Source of the DNA: Clostridia bacterium
GTDB lineage: Bacteria > Bacillota > Clostridia > Lachnospirales > Lachnospiraceae
NCBI GenBank assembly: GCA_028722515.1
Contig: JAQYGS010000035.1
Coordinates: 1-50,022, forward strand
Reading direction: 5' to 3'
Length of the DNA: 50,022 nucleotides
The first letter of the stretch is position 1, and each line of letters begins with the position of its first letter. Of the stretch, positions 8,610 through 18,951 are shown in pieces. The translations under genes and the position numbers were made by a program. The notes below the pieces were generated by a model. That model saw only the letters and a program-made list of their open reading frames with translations, did no database searches and was not told the DNA's origin.

Positions 8610-9078
8610 ATGGCAAAGGAAAACAAAAATTACAAAGACAGTGTATTTACAGATTTGTTTTATTCAGACAGGGATGCAAAGGTTAATCTGCTCAGCCTCT
8701 ATAACGCTTTGTATGGAACTTCCTACACAGATTCCAATCTGATCCGGAAAGTCCGTCTGGAGGATGTCATTTTTAAAAATTTCAAAAACGATATTGCATT
8801 TACAGTAAATCAGACAGAATATTTTAAAGGACTATCTTGAAAGAAAGTCATCGGAGGTAGTGAATATGTTGATGGTGGAATATGATTACGACACAGACAT
8901 TAAGGTACAGAGAAAAGAAGCAATGGAAGAAGGCATTCAGCAGGGCATAGAGAAAAATACTTTGGATTCAATTAAGAAAGTGATGAATTCTTTACATGTT
9001 ACTGCAGAACGTGCTATGGAGATACTGGAAATTCCCCGGAATGATTATCAGAACTACCTGCGTAAACTGCGAAAATAA
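8610..9078 (+). pseudogene. Rpn-family PD-(D/E)XK nuclease/transposase pseudogene with internal deletion and frameshift
   Basis: N-terminal fragment MAKENKNYKDSVFTDLFYSDRDAKVNLLSLYNALYGTSYTDSNLIRKVRLEDVIFKNFKNDIAF is followed, in a different frame, by the C-terminal fragment ILKDYLERKSSEVVNMLMVEYDYDTDIKVQRKEAMEEGIQQGIEKNTL...; the catalytic core is missing. Confidence 0.85.
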
Positions 9079-9082
9079 ATTT

Positions 9083-9570
9083 CAAGTGCACAGTGGAGTC
9101 AGGCAATGCGCCCGACTAAGGATGCGTAATCCGGCAGGGGAGGAACACTGTCAAATAAGCTGCTTGTCGCATCATTTGAAGCTATTATAGCTCTAGGGGG
9201 GTCAGAAAAATGTACGGTTTCCATAGACTATTTCTACAGGCTTTCAGCGCCTTTTTTACATAAGAACGGCTGAATCATCAGCTGTGCGGACCGCTATCTG
9301 AAACTGCTGTATGGCTGGATAAAAGAGGAATTCCTGAAAAGCCGGTACGTACATCCGCTGTGACGAGACCCGGATACCTTATTGGTGATAAAGAAGACAA
9401 AGAGCCTGTGGATACATATCAGCATTTTGCATCTTTTTTGATTTACTATGCCGGGCTTAACATTATGGAAACTACATCCAATCATGAAATTTTCCGGATG
9501 TCCATGCGTCTGTCGTGAGAATGCCGAATCAAACAGACCCGCAAATCCGCAGGGGTGATGGCATGTCTTC
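9083..9570 (+). pseudogene. Degenerate coding remnants, possibly transposase-derived
   Basis: Short frame-broken protein-like stretches (e.g. YLKLLYGWIKEEFLKSRYVH, then in other frames CDETRIPYW and GDKEDKEPVDTYQHFASFLIYYAGLNIME). No intact ORF. Family assignment is uncertain. Confidence 0.35.
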
Positions 9571-9579
9571 TTTACATTA

Positions 9580-9609
9580 TAGACAGATAGCAAACAAATA
9601 TGCTATAAT
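9580..9609 (+). promoter_or_regulatory. Putative extended -10 promoter upstream of lepA, now followed by a group II intron
   Basis: TAGACA (9580-9585), 18-nt spacer, TGcTATAAT (9601-9609). Confidence 0.55.
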
Positions 9610-9619
9610 ACAGAATTAG

Positions 9620-11578
9620 GTGCGAGCTGCGAAATCAGCATAGCTGATTTCCCCTAGCGAGCGGAAGAAATTCTGCAAGCTCTGGTAAGCTGATAACAAT
9701 ACAGTAGGAAAATCCTATCAGGTAAGGTCTAGCCAACCGCCTGTACCGAGTCCTTGGAATCGAAATGGTAACATTAGGTTTAAGCGTAGGACAGGGAGCA
9801 ACAGAGCCGAAACGAAGGTGAAGTGATTGAGCTGGGAAATTATTATGAGGTTGGAAATGGTCGATGTGTTCTTTTTCACAGCAGACAACACTGCTATAAC
9901 CGCTATGGTGAGGTTATTGTGGCATCCCCCAGTCTGAGAGCTTGGCGAGGTTGATGATAAGTATGTTATCGGAACAGCTGAGGTTCTGTCATTTCCTCGT
10001 AAGAGGTATGGAAACCAAAACAAAGAAATGCGTCAGGAATCCAAATGAACGGCAGGAAGTCCGACACAGTCATAGTATCTAAGAAGTCTGTGAAAACAGA
10101 TGGAGAAAAGGGCTGTGCACTTTATAGCTTCAAGTGATAAGAAACTATGCAGACGAAAGAGAGCTGATGAACATGGTGAACGAGTTGCTTGGAATACAGT
10201 ACAATATCGCAAAAGCAAACAGAACTGACAGAAAGGTTCAAAATCTTGCGTCATATATCAATGAAGATACCCTAAGAGCAGTCCATAAAACTATGGATAG
10301 AAGAAAAGCGTATGGAATTGATAAGGTGACAAAAGAAGATTATGAACAGAATCTTGAGGAAAATCTTGCGAATCTTGTAAAACGGATGAAAAGTGGAAGT
10401 TACCGTCCGAATCCAACAAGGCGAGTCTATATTCCGAAAGAAACAAAAGGCAAAATGAGACCACTGGGAATCTCCTGTTATGAGGATAAACTGGTGGAAA
10501 ATGCGATTGCACAGATACTGGAGCAGATTTACGAACCGAAGTTTTATAATGAGAGCTTTGGTTTCCGTCCAAACAGGAACTGCCATCAGGCAGTGAGGGA
10601 AATCATAGAGATGGTACAGTATCGGAAGACGAATTATGTGGTGGAAGCAGATATCAGAGGATTCTTTGATAATGTAGACCATGAATGGCTGATGAAGATG
10701 CTGCCACATGACATAGCTGACAAAAGATTTCTTGAGATAATTGAGAAATTTCTGAAAGCGGGAATCATGGAAAATGGCAAATTCCTTGACAGCGAACGGG
10801 GAACCCCACAGGGAAATGGAGCCAGTCCAATACTTGCAAATATTTATCTGCATTATGTACTGGACAACTGGTTTGATGTAATTGTAAAGAGACAATGTAA
10901 AGGCGAATGTTATCTGATTCGCTATTGCGATGATTTTGTCTGTTGTTTTCAGAACCAATATGAAGCACAGGTATTCAGGCGGAGACTGGAAGAGCGCTTT
11001 GGGAAATATGGATTGGAGCTGGCGGAGGAAAAGACGAAGATTTTGGAATTTGGGAGGTTTGCCAGGCAAAACCGAAAAGCAAGAGGAGAAAGAAAACCAG
11101 ATACCTTTGACTTCCTTGGTTTCACGTTTTATTGCGGAATGGACGGAAAGAAGCAGTTTTTCCGTTGTAGGGTAAAGACCAGTAAGAAGAAATTCCGCAG
11201 CAAAATCAAGGCAATGAAAGAATGGATAAAGGTTCACAGAGCAATGCCACTAGAGCAGTTATTCAAAACAGTCAATGCGAAACTTCGTGGGCATTACCAG
11301 TATTATGGAGTGACCGACAATACGATAGAAGTGAAGAACTTTCTGATGCAGACAAAATGGTTATTGTTTAAGTGGCTCAATCGGAGAAGTCAGAGAAGAT
11401 GTTATACGATGGATACTTTCTTTAATGGTCTACTTAGAGCTTTTCCATTACTTGAACCAAGTATCAAAGTGAGTTTGTTTTACAGATAGTGTGTGAAAAT
11501 ATAGAGTGAAAAGCCGTATGCGTTAATAGCGCACGTACGGTTTTGAGTAGGGGTATGGGGAGTAATCCCCATATCTAC
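9620..11578 (+). mobile_element. Group II intron with intron-encoded RT/maturase
   Basis: 5' end GTGCGAG at 9620; RT ORF inside; domain V aaagccgtatgcg-ttaatag-cgcacgtacggtttt with AGC triad and CG bulge (about 11507-11545); domain VI stem atgggga-gtaa-tccccat followed by atatctac. The exact 3' boundary is estimated. Confidence 0.88.
10167..11489 (+). CDS. ltrA: Group II intron reverse transcriptase/maturase
   Basis: RT motifs KMRPLGI, FGFRPNRNCHQAV, ADIRGFFDNVDH, GTPQGNGASPILANIYLHYVLD, RYCDDFVCCF, DFLGFTF; maturase region GHYQYYGVTDN. No HNH domain is evident. The longer GTG start at 10134 is possible. Confidence 0.93.
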   Translation: MNMVNELLGIQYNIAKANRTDRKVQNLASYINEDTLRAVHKTMDRRKAYGIDKVTKEDYEQNLEENLANLVKRMKSGSYRPNPTRRVYIPKETKGKMRPLGISCYEDKLVENAIAQILEQIYEPKFYNESFGFRPNRNCHQAVREIIEMVQYRKTNYVVEADIRGFFDNVDHEWLMKMLPHDIADKRFLEIIEKFLKAGIMENGKFLDSERGTPQGNGASPILANIYLHYVLDNWFDVIVKRQCKGECYLIRYCDDFVCCFQNQYEAQVFRRRLEERFGKYGLELAEEKTKILEFGRFARQNRKARGERKPDTFDFLGFTFYCGMDGKKQFFRCRVKTSKKKFRSKIKAMKEWIKVHRAMPLEQLFKTVNAKLRGHYQYYGVTDNTIEVKNFLMQTKWLLFKWLNRRSQRRCYTMDTFFNGLLRAFPLLEPSIKVSLFYR

Positions 11579-11627
11579 TAGAGAACTCATTTAAAATCAG
11601 AAGAAAAATTAGGGAGGGAATTCCTGA

Positions 11628-13436
11628 ATGATAGATCAGAGCAAAATCAGAAATTTCTGTATTATTGCACATATTGACCATGGTAAATCAACACTTGCGG
11701 ACAGAATCATAGAGATGACCGGTACTCTGACGGAAAGGGAAATGCAGTCCCAGGTTCTTGACAATATGGAGCTGGAGAGGGAAAGAGGAATCACTATCAA
11801 ATCCCAGGCTGTCCGCATTGTATATAAGGCCAAAGACGGAGAAGAGTATATTTTTAATCTGATTGATACTCCCGGGCATGTGGACTTTAATTATGAAGTA
11901 TCCAGAAGTCTGGCTGCCTGCGACGGAGCTGTCCTTGTGGTGGATGCTGCCCAGGGAATTGAAGCCCAGACATTGGCTAATGTTTATCTGGCACTGGATC
12001 ATGATCTGGACGTGCTGCCTGTAATTAACAAAATAGACCTGCCGAGTGCAGAACCTGACCGTGTGGTAAATGAGATTGAGGATGTGATCGGGCTGGAAGC
12101 TCAGGATGCTCCAAGGATTTCAGCAAAGACAGGACTGAACGTGGAAGAAGTTCTGGAACAGATCGTGCATAAGCTGCCCGCTCCGAAAGGAGATGTGAAT
12201 GCTCCTTTAAAGGCACTTATTTTTGATTCTCTTTATGATTCCTACAAGGGTGTGATCGTGTTTTGTCGTATTATGGACGGACGTGTGAAAAAAGGAACCC
12301 AGATACGGATGATGGCAACAGGCTTTGTAACCGAAGTAGTAGAAGTAGGATATTTCGGGGCAGGCCAGTTCATTCCATGCGAAGAGCTGACTGCAGGAAT
12401 GGTAGGTTATATAACTGCCAGCATCAAGAGCCTGGGAGATACCCATGTGGGAGATACCGTAACGGACAATCAGAGACCCTGTAAGGAGCCGCTTCCCGGG
12501 TATAAGAAGGTGAATCCAATGGTCTATTGCGGACTTTATCCAGCAGATGGAGCCAAATATGGCGACCTGCGAGATGCACTGGAGAAACTGCAGCTAAATG
12601 ATGCTTCCCTTTTCTATGAACCGGAGACATCCGCAGCTCTTGGTTTTGGATTCCGATGTGGTTTCCTGGGACTTCTCCATCTGGAAATCATTCAGGAACG
12701 ACTGGAGAGAGAATACAATCTGGATCTGGTGACTACAGCGCCGGGAGTTGTTTATAAGGTCCATAAGACCAATGGGGATGTAATAGAGCTTACCAATCCC
12801 AGCAATCTTCCTGATCCTTCAGAGATAGAATATATGGAAGAGCCTATGGTCAGTGCAGAGATCATGGTTACCACGGACTATATCGGTGCCATTATGGATC
12901 TGTGCCAGGAGAGAAGAGGCCAGTATCTTGGAATGGAATATATGGAAGCAACCCGGGCACTTCTTAAATATAAACTTCCTTTAAATGAGATCATTTATGA
13001 TTTCTTTGATGCATTGAAATCTCGTTCCAGAGGATATGCTTCCCTGGATTATGAGCTTTGCGGATATGAAAGAAGCGAGCTTGTGAAACTGGATATTCTG
13101 GTAAATAAGGAAGAAGTGGACGCTCTTTCCTTTATTGTTCATGCAGATACCGCCTATGAAAGAGGCCGTAAAATGTGTGAGAAATTAAAAGAAGAGATTC
13201 CCAGACAGCTGTTTGAGATCCCTATTCAGGCGGCAATTGGAAGCAAGATCATTGCAAGGGAAACTGTGAAAGCCATGCGTAAAGATGTGCTTGCCAAATG
13301 CTATGGAGGAGATATTTCCCGAAAGAAGAAGCTTCTGGAGAAACAGAAGGAAGGCAAGAAGCGTATGAGGCAGATCGGTAATGTGGAGATTCCTCAGAAA
13401 GCATTTATGAGTGTGCTGAAGCTGGATGACAAATAA
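11628..13436 (+). CDS. lepA: Elongation factor 4 (LepA)
   Basis: [58 protein letters not shown]; 602 aa, C-terminal [34 protein letters not shown]. Confidence 0.98.
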   Translation: MIDQSKIRNFCIIAHIDHGKSTLADRIIEMTGTLTEREMQSQVLDNMELERERGITIKSQAVRIVYKAKDGEEYIFNLIDTPGHVDFNYEVSRSLAACDGAVLVVDAAQGIEAQTLANVYLALDHDLDVLPVINKIDLPSAEPDRVVNEIEDVIGLEAQDAPRISAKTGLNVEEVLEQIVHKLPAPKGDVNAPLKALIFDSLYDSYKGVIVFCRIMDGRVKKGTQIRMMATGFVTEVVEVGYFGAGQFIPCEELTAGMVGYITASIKSLGDTHVGDTVTDNQRPCKEPLPGYKKVNPMVYCGLYPADGAKYGDLRDALEKLQLNDASLFYEPETSAALGFGFRCGFLGLLHLEIIQERLEREYNLDLVTTAPGVVYKVHKTNGDVIELTNPSNLPDPSEIEYMEEPMVSAEIMVTTDYIGAIMDLCQERRGQYLGMEYMEATRALLKYKLPLNEIIYDFFDALKSRSRGYASLDYELCGYERSELVKLDILVNKEEVDALSFIVHADTAYERGRKMCEKLKEEIPRQLFEIPIQAAIGSKIIARETVKAMRKDVLAKCYGGDISRKKKLLEKQKEGKKRMRQIGNVEIPQKAFMSVLKLDDK

Positions 13437-13465
13437 ACCGGATGGATGTGAACAGGAGATTTTTT

Positions 13466-13714
13466 ATGAAAAAGTATAGAATATATTTGACTGTGTTCTG
13501 TGGTCTTCTTGCCTGTCTGCTTGTGTGCGGATGTGGGAAAAAGAAGGAGCAGGATGCTGAATCTTCGCAGGTGATTCCGATCAGCGCAGCACCGGAAGTA
13601 ACCCCCACTCCTGAACTTTCTCAGATCAATCCGGATGCGGTAGTGACAAACGGGAATCTGACAATGGTGAATGAATATCTTGCCAGGGGAGATAGTGATG
13701 ACAGCCAGCAGTAA
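13466..13714 (+). CDS. Small lipoprotein
   Basis: MKKYRIYLTVFCGLLACLLVCGCGKKK: signal sequence with a lipobox (LVCGC). It overlaps the hemW start. Confidence 0.7.
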   Translation: MKKYRIYLTVFCGLLACLLVCGCGKKKEQDAESSQVIPISAAPEVTPTPELSQINPDAVVTNGNLTMVNEYLARGDSDDSQQ

Positions 13715-14840
13715 ACGAAAAGATGACTTGGAAATATATGTGCATATTCCCTTCTGTATCCGCAAATGTGAATACTGTGATTTTCTTTCAGGACCTGCAG
13801 GACCTGATGAGCAGGAGAAATATGTACAGGCACTATTAAGAGAAATTCAATGGACAGAGGAAGGAAAAGGAAGGAGTGTATCCTCCATATTTATTGGAGG
13901 AGGCACTCCTTCTGTACTGGATGAGAAATGGATCGGCAGGATTCTGGAAGAAATAAAAAGTCACTTCCAGGTGGATCCTCAGGCGGAAATATCTATCGAG
14001 GTTAATCCCGGAACAGCTGATTATGGTAAATTCCTTTCCTACAGGCAGTATGGAATCAACCGGGTAAGCATAGGACTTCAGTCTCCGGATGACACAGAAC
14101 TGAAGATACTTGGAAGAATTCATACTTTTTCCCAGTTTCTCAAAAGCTATGAAGCGGCCAGAAAGGCTGGCTTTACCAATATTAATGTGGATCTTATCAG
14201 TGCCATTCCTGACCAGACATATGAAAGATGGGTCAATAATCTGAAAATCACAGCAGAACTGGAGCCTGAGCATATTTCTGCATACAGTCTGATTATTGAA
14301 GAAGGAACGCCTTTTGCCGGGAAAAAACTGAATCTGCCTGACGAGGATACAGAATATGAAATGTATGAGGCCACTGCCAGAATCCTTAAACAATACGGTT
14401 ATGAGCAGTATGAAATTTCAAATTATGCAAAAAAAGGGAAGGCCTGCAGGCACAATATCGGATACTGGACAAGGAAAGACTATCTGGGCCTGGGACTGGG
14501 TGCTTCTTCCCTGTATGGCACTTTCCGCTTTAAAAATACACAAAATATGGAAGAATATATGAAATACAGTGCTGTTTCGGACAAAATACGTATTGCGGAA
14601 CCAGAGCTTACCCTGCAGGATGAAATGGCAGAGTTTATGTTTCTTGGGCTTCGTATGACCAGAGGGATTTCTAAAACAGATTTTCAGCAGGAATTTGGAC
14701 TGCCCGTTGAGAAAGTTTATGGAAAAGTATTGGAAAAATACTTGAATCTCAAACTCCTGGAAGAAAAAGATGACAGGATTTTTCTTACCAGGCCGGGCAT
14801 TCATGTCAGCAATGCGGTGATGGCAGATTTTATTTTATAA
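13698..14840 (+). CDS. hemW: HemW-like radical SAM protein
   Basis: YVHIPFCIRKCEYCDF (CX3CX2C), FIGGGTPSVL, SIGLQSPDDTELKILGRIH, AYSLIIEEGTPF. SD aggggag precedes ATG 13698. Confidence 0.92.
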   Translation: MTASSKRKDDLEIYVHIPFCIRKCEYCDFLSGPAGPDEQEKYVQALLREIQWTEEGKGRSVSSIFIGGGTPSVLDEKWIGRILEEIKSHFQVDPQAEISIEVNPGTADYGKFLSYRQYGINRVSIGLQSPDDTELKILGRIHTFSQFLKSYEAARKAGFTNINVDLISAIPDQTYERWVNNLKITAELEPEHISAYSLIIEEGTPFAGKKLNLPDEDTEYEMYEATARILKQYGYEQYEISNYAKKGKACRHNIGYWTRKDYLGLGLGASSLYGTFRFKNTQNMEEYMKYSAVSDKIRIAEPELTLQDEMAEFMFLGLRMTRGISKTDFQQEFGLPVEKVYGKVLEKYLNLKLLEEKDDRIFLTRPGIHVSNAVMADFIL

Positions 14841-14915
14841 CCCCTTGCCAAACGGATGTTCGTGCATTATACTGAGAAATATGACGTAAATGACAGGAGG
14901 TAACAGGAGAAACCA

Positions 14916-17759
14916 ATGGCTTTAGATACATCGAAGAAAAATTTCATAAGGATCAGAGGAGCCAATGTAAACAATCTTAAGAACTTAAGTGTAGATATTC
15001 CAAGAGATAAGTTTGTAGTATTTACAGGGCTCAGCGGTTCCGGGAAATCTTCTCTGGCCTTTGATACTATTTATGCAGAGGGACAGAGGCGGTATATGGA
15101 GTCTTTGTCCTCTTACGCCAGACAGTTCCTTGGACAGATGGATAAACCGGATGTGGAGAGTATAGAAGGCCTTCCTCCTGCTATCTCCATTGATCAGAAA
15201 TCAACCAACAGGAATCCACGCTCCACGGTTGGAACAGTTACGGAGATTTATGATTATTTCAGATTACTGTATGCCCGGGTGGGTATCCCCCACTGTCCCA
15301 AATGTGGACGGGAAATTAAGAAACAGACAGTTGATCAGATGGTAGATACGATCATGTCTTTTCCGGAGCGCACCAAGATTCAGCTCCTTGCTCCTGTAGT
15401 CAGAGGACGTAAGGGAACCCATGCCAAAGTTCTGGAACAGGCCAGAAAGAGCGGCTATGTCCGAGTCCAGATAGACGGCATTATGTATGAACTTGCGGAA
15501 GAAATAAGTCTGGACAAGAACCTGAAACATAATATTGAGATCGTGGTGGACCGTCTGATGGTGAAACCGGGGATTGAGAAAAGACTGGCAGATTCCATAG
15601 AGACTGTTCTGGAGCTTGCGGACGGACTTCTCATGGTAGATACCATGGATGGGAATATCCATAATTTCAGCCAGAGTTTTTCTTGCCCGGACTGTGGTAT
15701 AAGCATTGATGAAATTGAACCCAGGAGTTTCTCGTTCAACAATCCCTTTGGAGCCTGCCCGGACTGTCTTGGGCTGGGATATAAGATGGAATTTGACATT
15801 GATCTGATGATTCCGGATAAGTCTTTAAGTATTAATCAGGGAGCTATTGCAGTAACAGGATGGCAGTCATGTACCACCCAGGGAAGTTTCTCCAGGGCAA
15901 TATTGGATGCTCTGGCAAAAGAGTATGAATTCAGCCTTGATACTCCTTTTGAAGATTATCCGGAGAGGATTCAGGATATTCTTATCAATGGAACCGGGGA
16001 ACATTGTGTAAAGGTACATTACAGGAGCCAGAGAGGGGAAAGTGTGTATGATATAGCTTTTCCCGGATTGATCAAGAATGTGGAACAGAGATACAGGGAA
16101 ACCGGTTCAGATTCTATGAAACAGGAATATGAATCTTTTATGAGGATCACCCCCTGCAAGACCTGTAAGGGCCAGCGTCTGAAAAAAGAATCTCTGGCGG
16201 TTACTGTGGCAGATAAGAATATATACGAAGTTACCAGTCTTTCCATAGAGAAACTGAAGAAATTTCTGGAGGAAATGAAGCTGACAGACCAGCAGTTGCT
16301 CATCGGGAAACAGATCTTAAAGGAGATTCGGTCAAGAGTCAGCTTCCTTTCTGATGTGGGATTGGATTATCTTTCTCTTGGACGGGCTACTTCCACACTT
16401 TCGGGAGGAGAAGCCCAGCGTATCCGTCTGGCCACCCAGATTGGGTCCGGCTTGGTGGGAGTGGCTTATATTCTGGATGAGCCAAGCATTGGCCTTCACC
16501 AGAGAGACAATGACAGACTGTTAAATTCTCTGATGAAGCTTCGTGATCTGGGCAACACTCTGATCGTGGTGGAACATGATGAGGATACTATGCGTGCCGC
16601 AGACTGTGTGGTGGATATCGGACCTGGTGCTGGCGAACATGGAGGAGAACTGGTGGCTATAGGTACAGCAGAGGATCTGATGAAAAATGAAAAATCCATT
16701 ACAGGAGCCTATCTGAGCGGAAGACTGAAGATTCCTGTTCCTTCCACGCGAAGGAAGCCAACGGGATTTCTAACAATTAAGGGTGCAGCCGAGAATAATC
16801 TGAAGAACATAGATGTGGAGATTCCGTTAGGAGTTATGACCTGTATTACCGGTGTTTCCGGCTCTGGCAAAAGTTCTCTGATCAATGAGATCCTTTATAA
16901 GGCCCTTGCAAGAGACCTGAATCATGCAAGGATCATACCGGGAAAACACAAAGAAATACTGGGAGAAGAGCAGCTGGACAAGGTGATCAATATTGATCAG
17001 TCACCTATCGGACGCACACCACGTTCCAACCCGGCTACCTATACAGGTGTTTTTGACCAGATCAGAGATCTTTTTGCTTCTACGGCAGATGCCCGGGCAA
17101 AAGGTTATAAGAAAGGACGTTTCAGCTTTAATGTAAAGGGAGGAAGATGTGAGGCCTGCAGCGGAGATGGTATCATTAAGATTGAGATGCAGTTCCTGCC
17201 GGATGTTTATGTTCCCTGTGAGGTATGCAAAGGCAAGCGGTATAATCGTGAGACACTGGATGTGAAATATAAGGGAAAGAGTATATATGATGTATTGAAT
17301 ATGACAGTGGAAGAGGCACTTCCGTTTTTTGAAAATATTCCATCCATCCGAAGAAAAATAGAGACTCTTAATGATGTGGGCCTGTCATACATCCGCCTGG
17401 GGCAGCCCTCCACAGAACTTTCCGGAGGGGAGGCACAGAGAATTAAGCTTGCTACAGAATTAAGTAAAAGAAGTACGGGAAGAACCATATATATTCTGGA
17501 TGAGCCAACAACAGGACTTCATTTTGCAGATGTTCATAAGCTGGTGGAAATTCTGAAGCGTCTGTCCGAAGGCGGAAACAGTGTGGTAGTCATCGAGCAT
17601 AATCTGGATGTGATCAAAACGGCGGACTATATTATAGACATAGGACCTGAAGGCGGAGACAGAGGAGGCAGGGTTATTGCCCGGGGAACTCCTGAAGAAG
17701 TGGCACAGTCTCCCGTTTCCTATACGGGAAAATATATCAAAAAGTACCTGGAAAAATAA
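14916..17759 (+). CDS. uvrA: Excinuclease ABC subunit UvrA
   Basis: [63 protein letters not shown]; two ABC signatures; zinc-finger cysteines; 947 aa. Confidence 0.99.
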   Translation: MALDTSKKNFIRIRGANVNNLKNLSVDIPRDKFVVFTGLSGSGKSSLAFDTIYAEGQRRYMESLSSYARQFLGQMDKPDVESIEGLPPAISIDQKSTNRNPRSTVGTVTEIYDYFRLLYARVGIPHCPKCGREIKKQTVDQMVDTIMSFPERTKIQLLAPVVRGRKGTHAKVLEQARKSGYVRVQIDGIMYELAEEISLDKNLKHNIEIVVDRLMVKPGIEKRLADSIETVLELADGLLMVDTMDGNIHNFSQSFSCPDCGISIDEIEPRSFSFNNPFGACPDCLGLGYKMEFDIDLMIPDKSLSINQGAIAVTGWQSCTTQGSFSRAILDALAKEYEFSLDTPFEDYPERIQDILINGTGEHCVKVHYRSQRGESVYDIAFPGLIKNVEQRYRETGSDSMKQEYESFMRITPCKTCKGQRLKKESLAVTVADKNIYEVTSLSIEKLKKFLEEMKLTDQQLLIGKQILKEIRSRVSFLSDVGLDYLSLGRATSTLSGGEAQRIRLATQIGSGLVGVAYILDEPSIGLHQRDNDRLLNSLMKLRDLGNTLIVVEHDEDTMRAADCVVDIGPGAGEHGGELVAIGTAEDLMKNEKSITGAYLSGRLKIPVPSTRRKPTGFLTIKGAAENNLKNIDVEIPLGVMTCITGVSGSGKSSLINEILYKALARDLNHARIIPGKHKEILGEEQLDKVINIDQSPIGRTPRSNPATYTGVFDQIRDLFASTADARAKGYKKGRFSFNVKGGRCEACSGDGIIKIEMQFLPDVYVPCEVCKGKRYNRETLDVKYKGKSIYDVLNMTVEEALPFFENIPSIRRKIETLNDVGLSYIRLGQPSTELSGGEAQRIKLATELSKRSTGRTIYILDEPTTGLHFADVHKLVEILKRLSEGGNSVVVIEHNLDVIKTADYIIDIGPEGGDRGGRVIARGTPEEVAQSPVSYTGKYIKKYLEK

Positions 17760-17892
17760 AATAAGAAGGATACGGGTCTTTCCTTTTCGCAGGAAGTTGT
17801 ATATAATAAAAGGCAGTGCAGGTGAAGAATTCCGTCCGGAGTGATTCTTTCCTGTTGTAAAGGAACTATAGATGAGCAGAAAGGGGATTCTC

Positions 17893-18882
17893 ATGCCTGC
17901 AAGTGATATCGGAATCGATCTGGGTACAAGAAACAGTCTGGTATATTCCACAGGGAAGGGACTTGTTTTAAATGAACCCTCCATAGTGGTTTATGATAAA
18001 AATACGGAGAAGATCAGGGCAATCGGTGAAGAAGCCCGACAGATGGAGGGACATCTTACATCAGATATGGAGATCATCCGTCCCATCAGACAGGGAGTGA
18101 TCGTGGATTATTCGGTGTTGGAGAAGATGCTGAAGTATTTCATTTCCAGAGCAATGGGAAGAAGGGCTTTCCGCAAACCAAGGATCAGTATCTGCGTACC
18201 CAGTGGGATTACGGAAGTGGAAAGAAAAGCAGTGGAAGAAGTAACCTATCAGGCAGGCGCCAGAGAGGTATTTATGGTTGAGGAGCCCATTGCTGCCGCT
18301 ATCGGAGCAGGCGTGGATATTACCAAACCTTTTGGGAATCTGATCGTTGATATCGGAGCCGGAACCACAGATGTTGCCGTGATTTCCCTGGCGGGTGTTG
18401 TAGTTTCCAGTTCTGTAAAAATTGCTGGTGATGTGTTTGACCAGGAGATCATTAATTATGTGAGAAAGAATCATGGCCTTTTTATCGGACGTGACCTGGC
18501 TGAGAAGATTAAAATTCAGATAGGAACTGCATGTGAGGAAGCCAATCCCCGGACTATGGAGGTTAAAGGAAGAAATATCATTACCGGTCTGCCCAAAGTT
18601 GCTGCACTGACTTCGGAGGAAATCCGTTCAGCACTTAAGGAAGCCACAGGAAAAATTGTGGAAACGGTTCATGGCGTGCTGGAGAAAACACCGCCTGAGC
18701 TGGCAGCGGATATTGTAGACAGAGGAATCGTTCTCACCGGAGGGGGAGCCATGCTTCATGGGATGGATACATTGATTGAGAAGAGAACAGGAGTAAGCAC
18801 TCTGACTGTCCAGAATGCTATGGGTGTTGTTGCCATAGGCACAGGAAAATATGCAGAAATAATCACAAGATTTAACGGATAA
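17893..18882 (+). CDS. mreB: Rod shape-determining protein MreB/Mbl
   Basis: DIGIDLGTRNSLVYSTGKGLVLNEPSIVVYDK; IVDIGAGTTDVAVISLAGVV; GIVLTGGGAMLHGMD. SD aaagggg precedes ATG 17893. Confidence 0.95.
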   Translation: MPASDIGIDLGTRNSLVYSTGKGLVLNEPSIVVYDKNTEKIRAIGEEARQMEGHLTSDMEIIRPIRQGVIVDYSVLEKMLKYFISRAMGRRAFRKPRISICVPSGITEVERKAVEEVTYQAGAREVFMVEEPIAAAIGAGVDITKPFGNLIVDIGAGTTDVAVISLAGVVVSSSVKIAGDVFDQEIINYVRKNHGLFIGRDLAEKIKIQIGTACEEANPRTMEVKGRNIITGLPKVAALTSEEIRSALKEATGKIVETVHGVLEKTPPELAADIVDRGIVLTGGGAMLHGMDTLIEKRTGVSTLTVQNAMGVVAIGTGKYAEIITRFNG

Positions 18883-18888
18883 AGCTGG

Positions 18889-18920
18889 AGGTACTGCTAG
18901 GATGCAGTGCCTTTTTATTG
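18889..18920 (+). terminator. Terminator-like hairpin after mreB
   Basis: ggtactgc-taggat-gcagtgcc followed by tttttatt. Confidence 0.6.
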
Positions 18921-18951
18921 TATTTTTGGTTATAAAGACGGGGAGGTACCA

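Noticed and set aside
10272-11237. 321-aa minus-strand ORF within the intron
   Set aside because: Antisense to the clearly coding RT ORF; no recognisable domain or start signals.
9620-11578. Retron or diversity-generating retroelement
   Set aside because: The RT has maturase features and is flanked by group II 5' end and domains V/VI; no msr/msd, TR/VR pair or avd gene was seen.
17207-17984. Minus-strand ORFs over the uvrA 3' end and mreB start
   Set aside because: Antisense to strongly conserved UvrA/MreB sequence.
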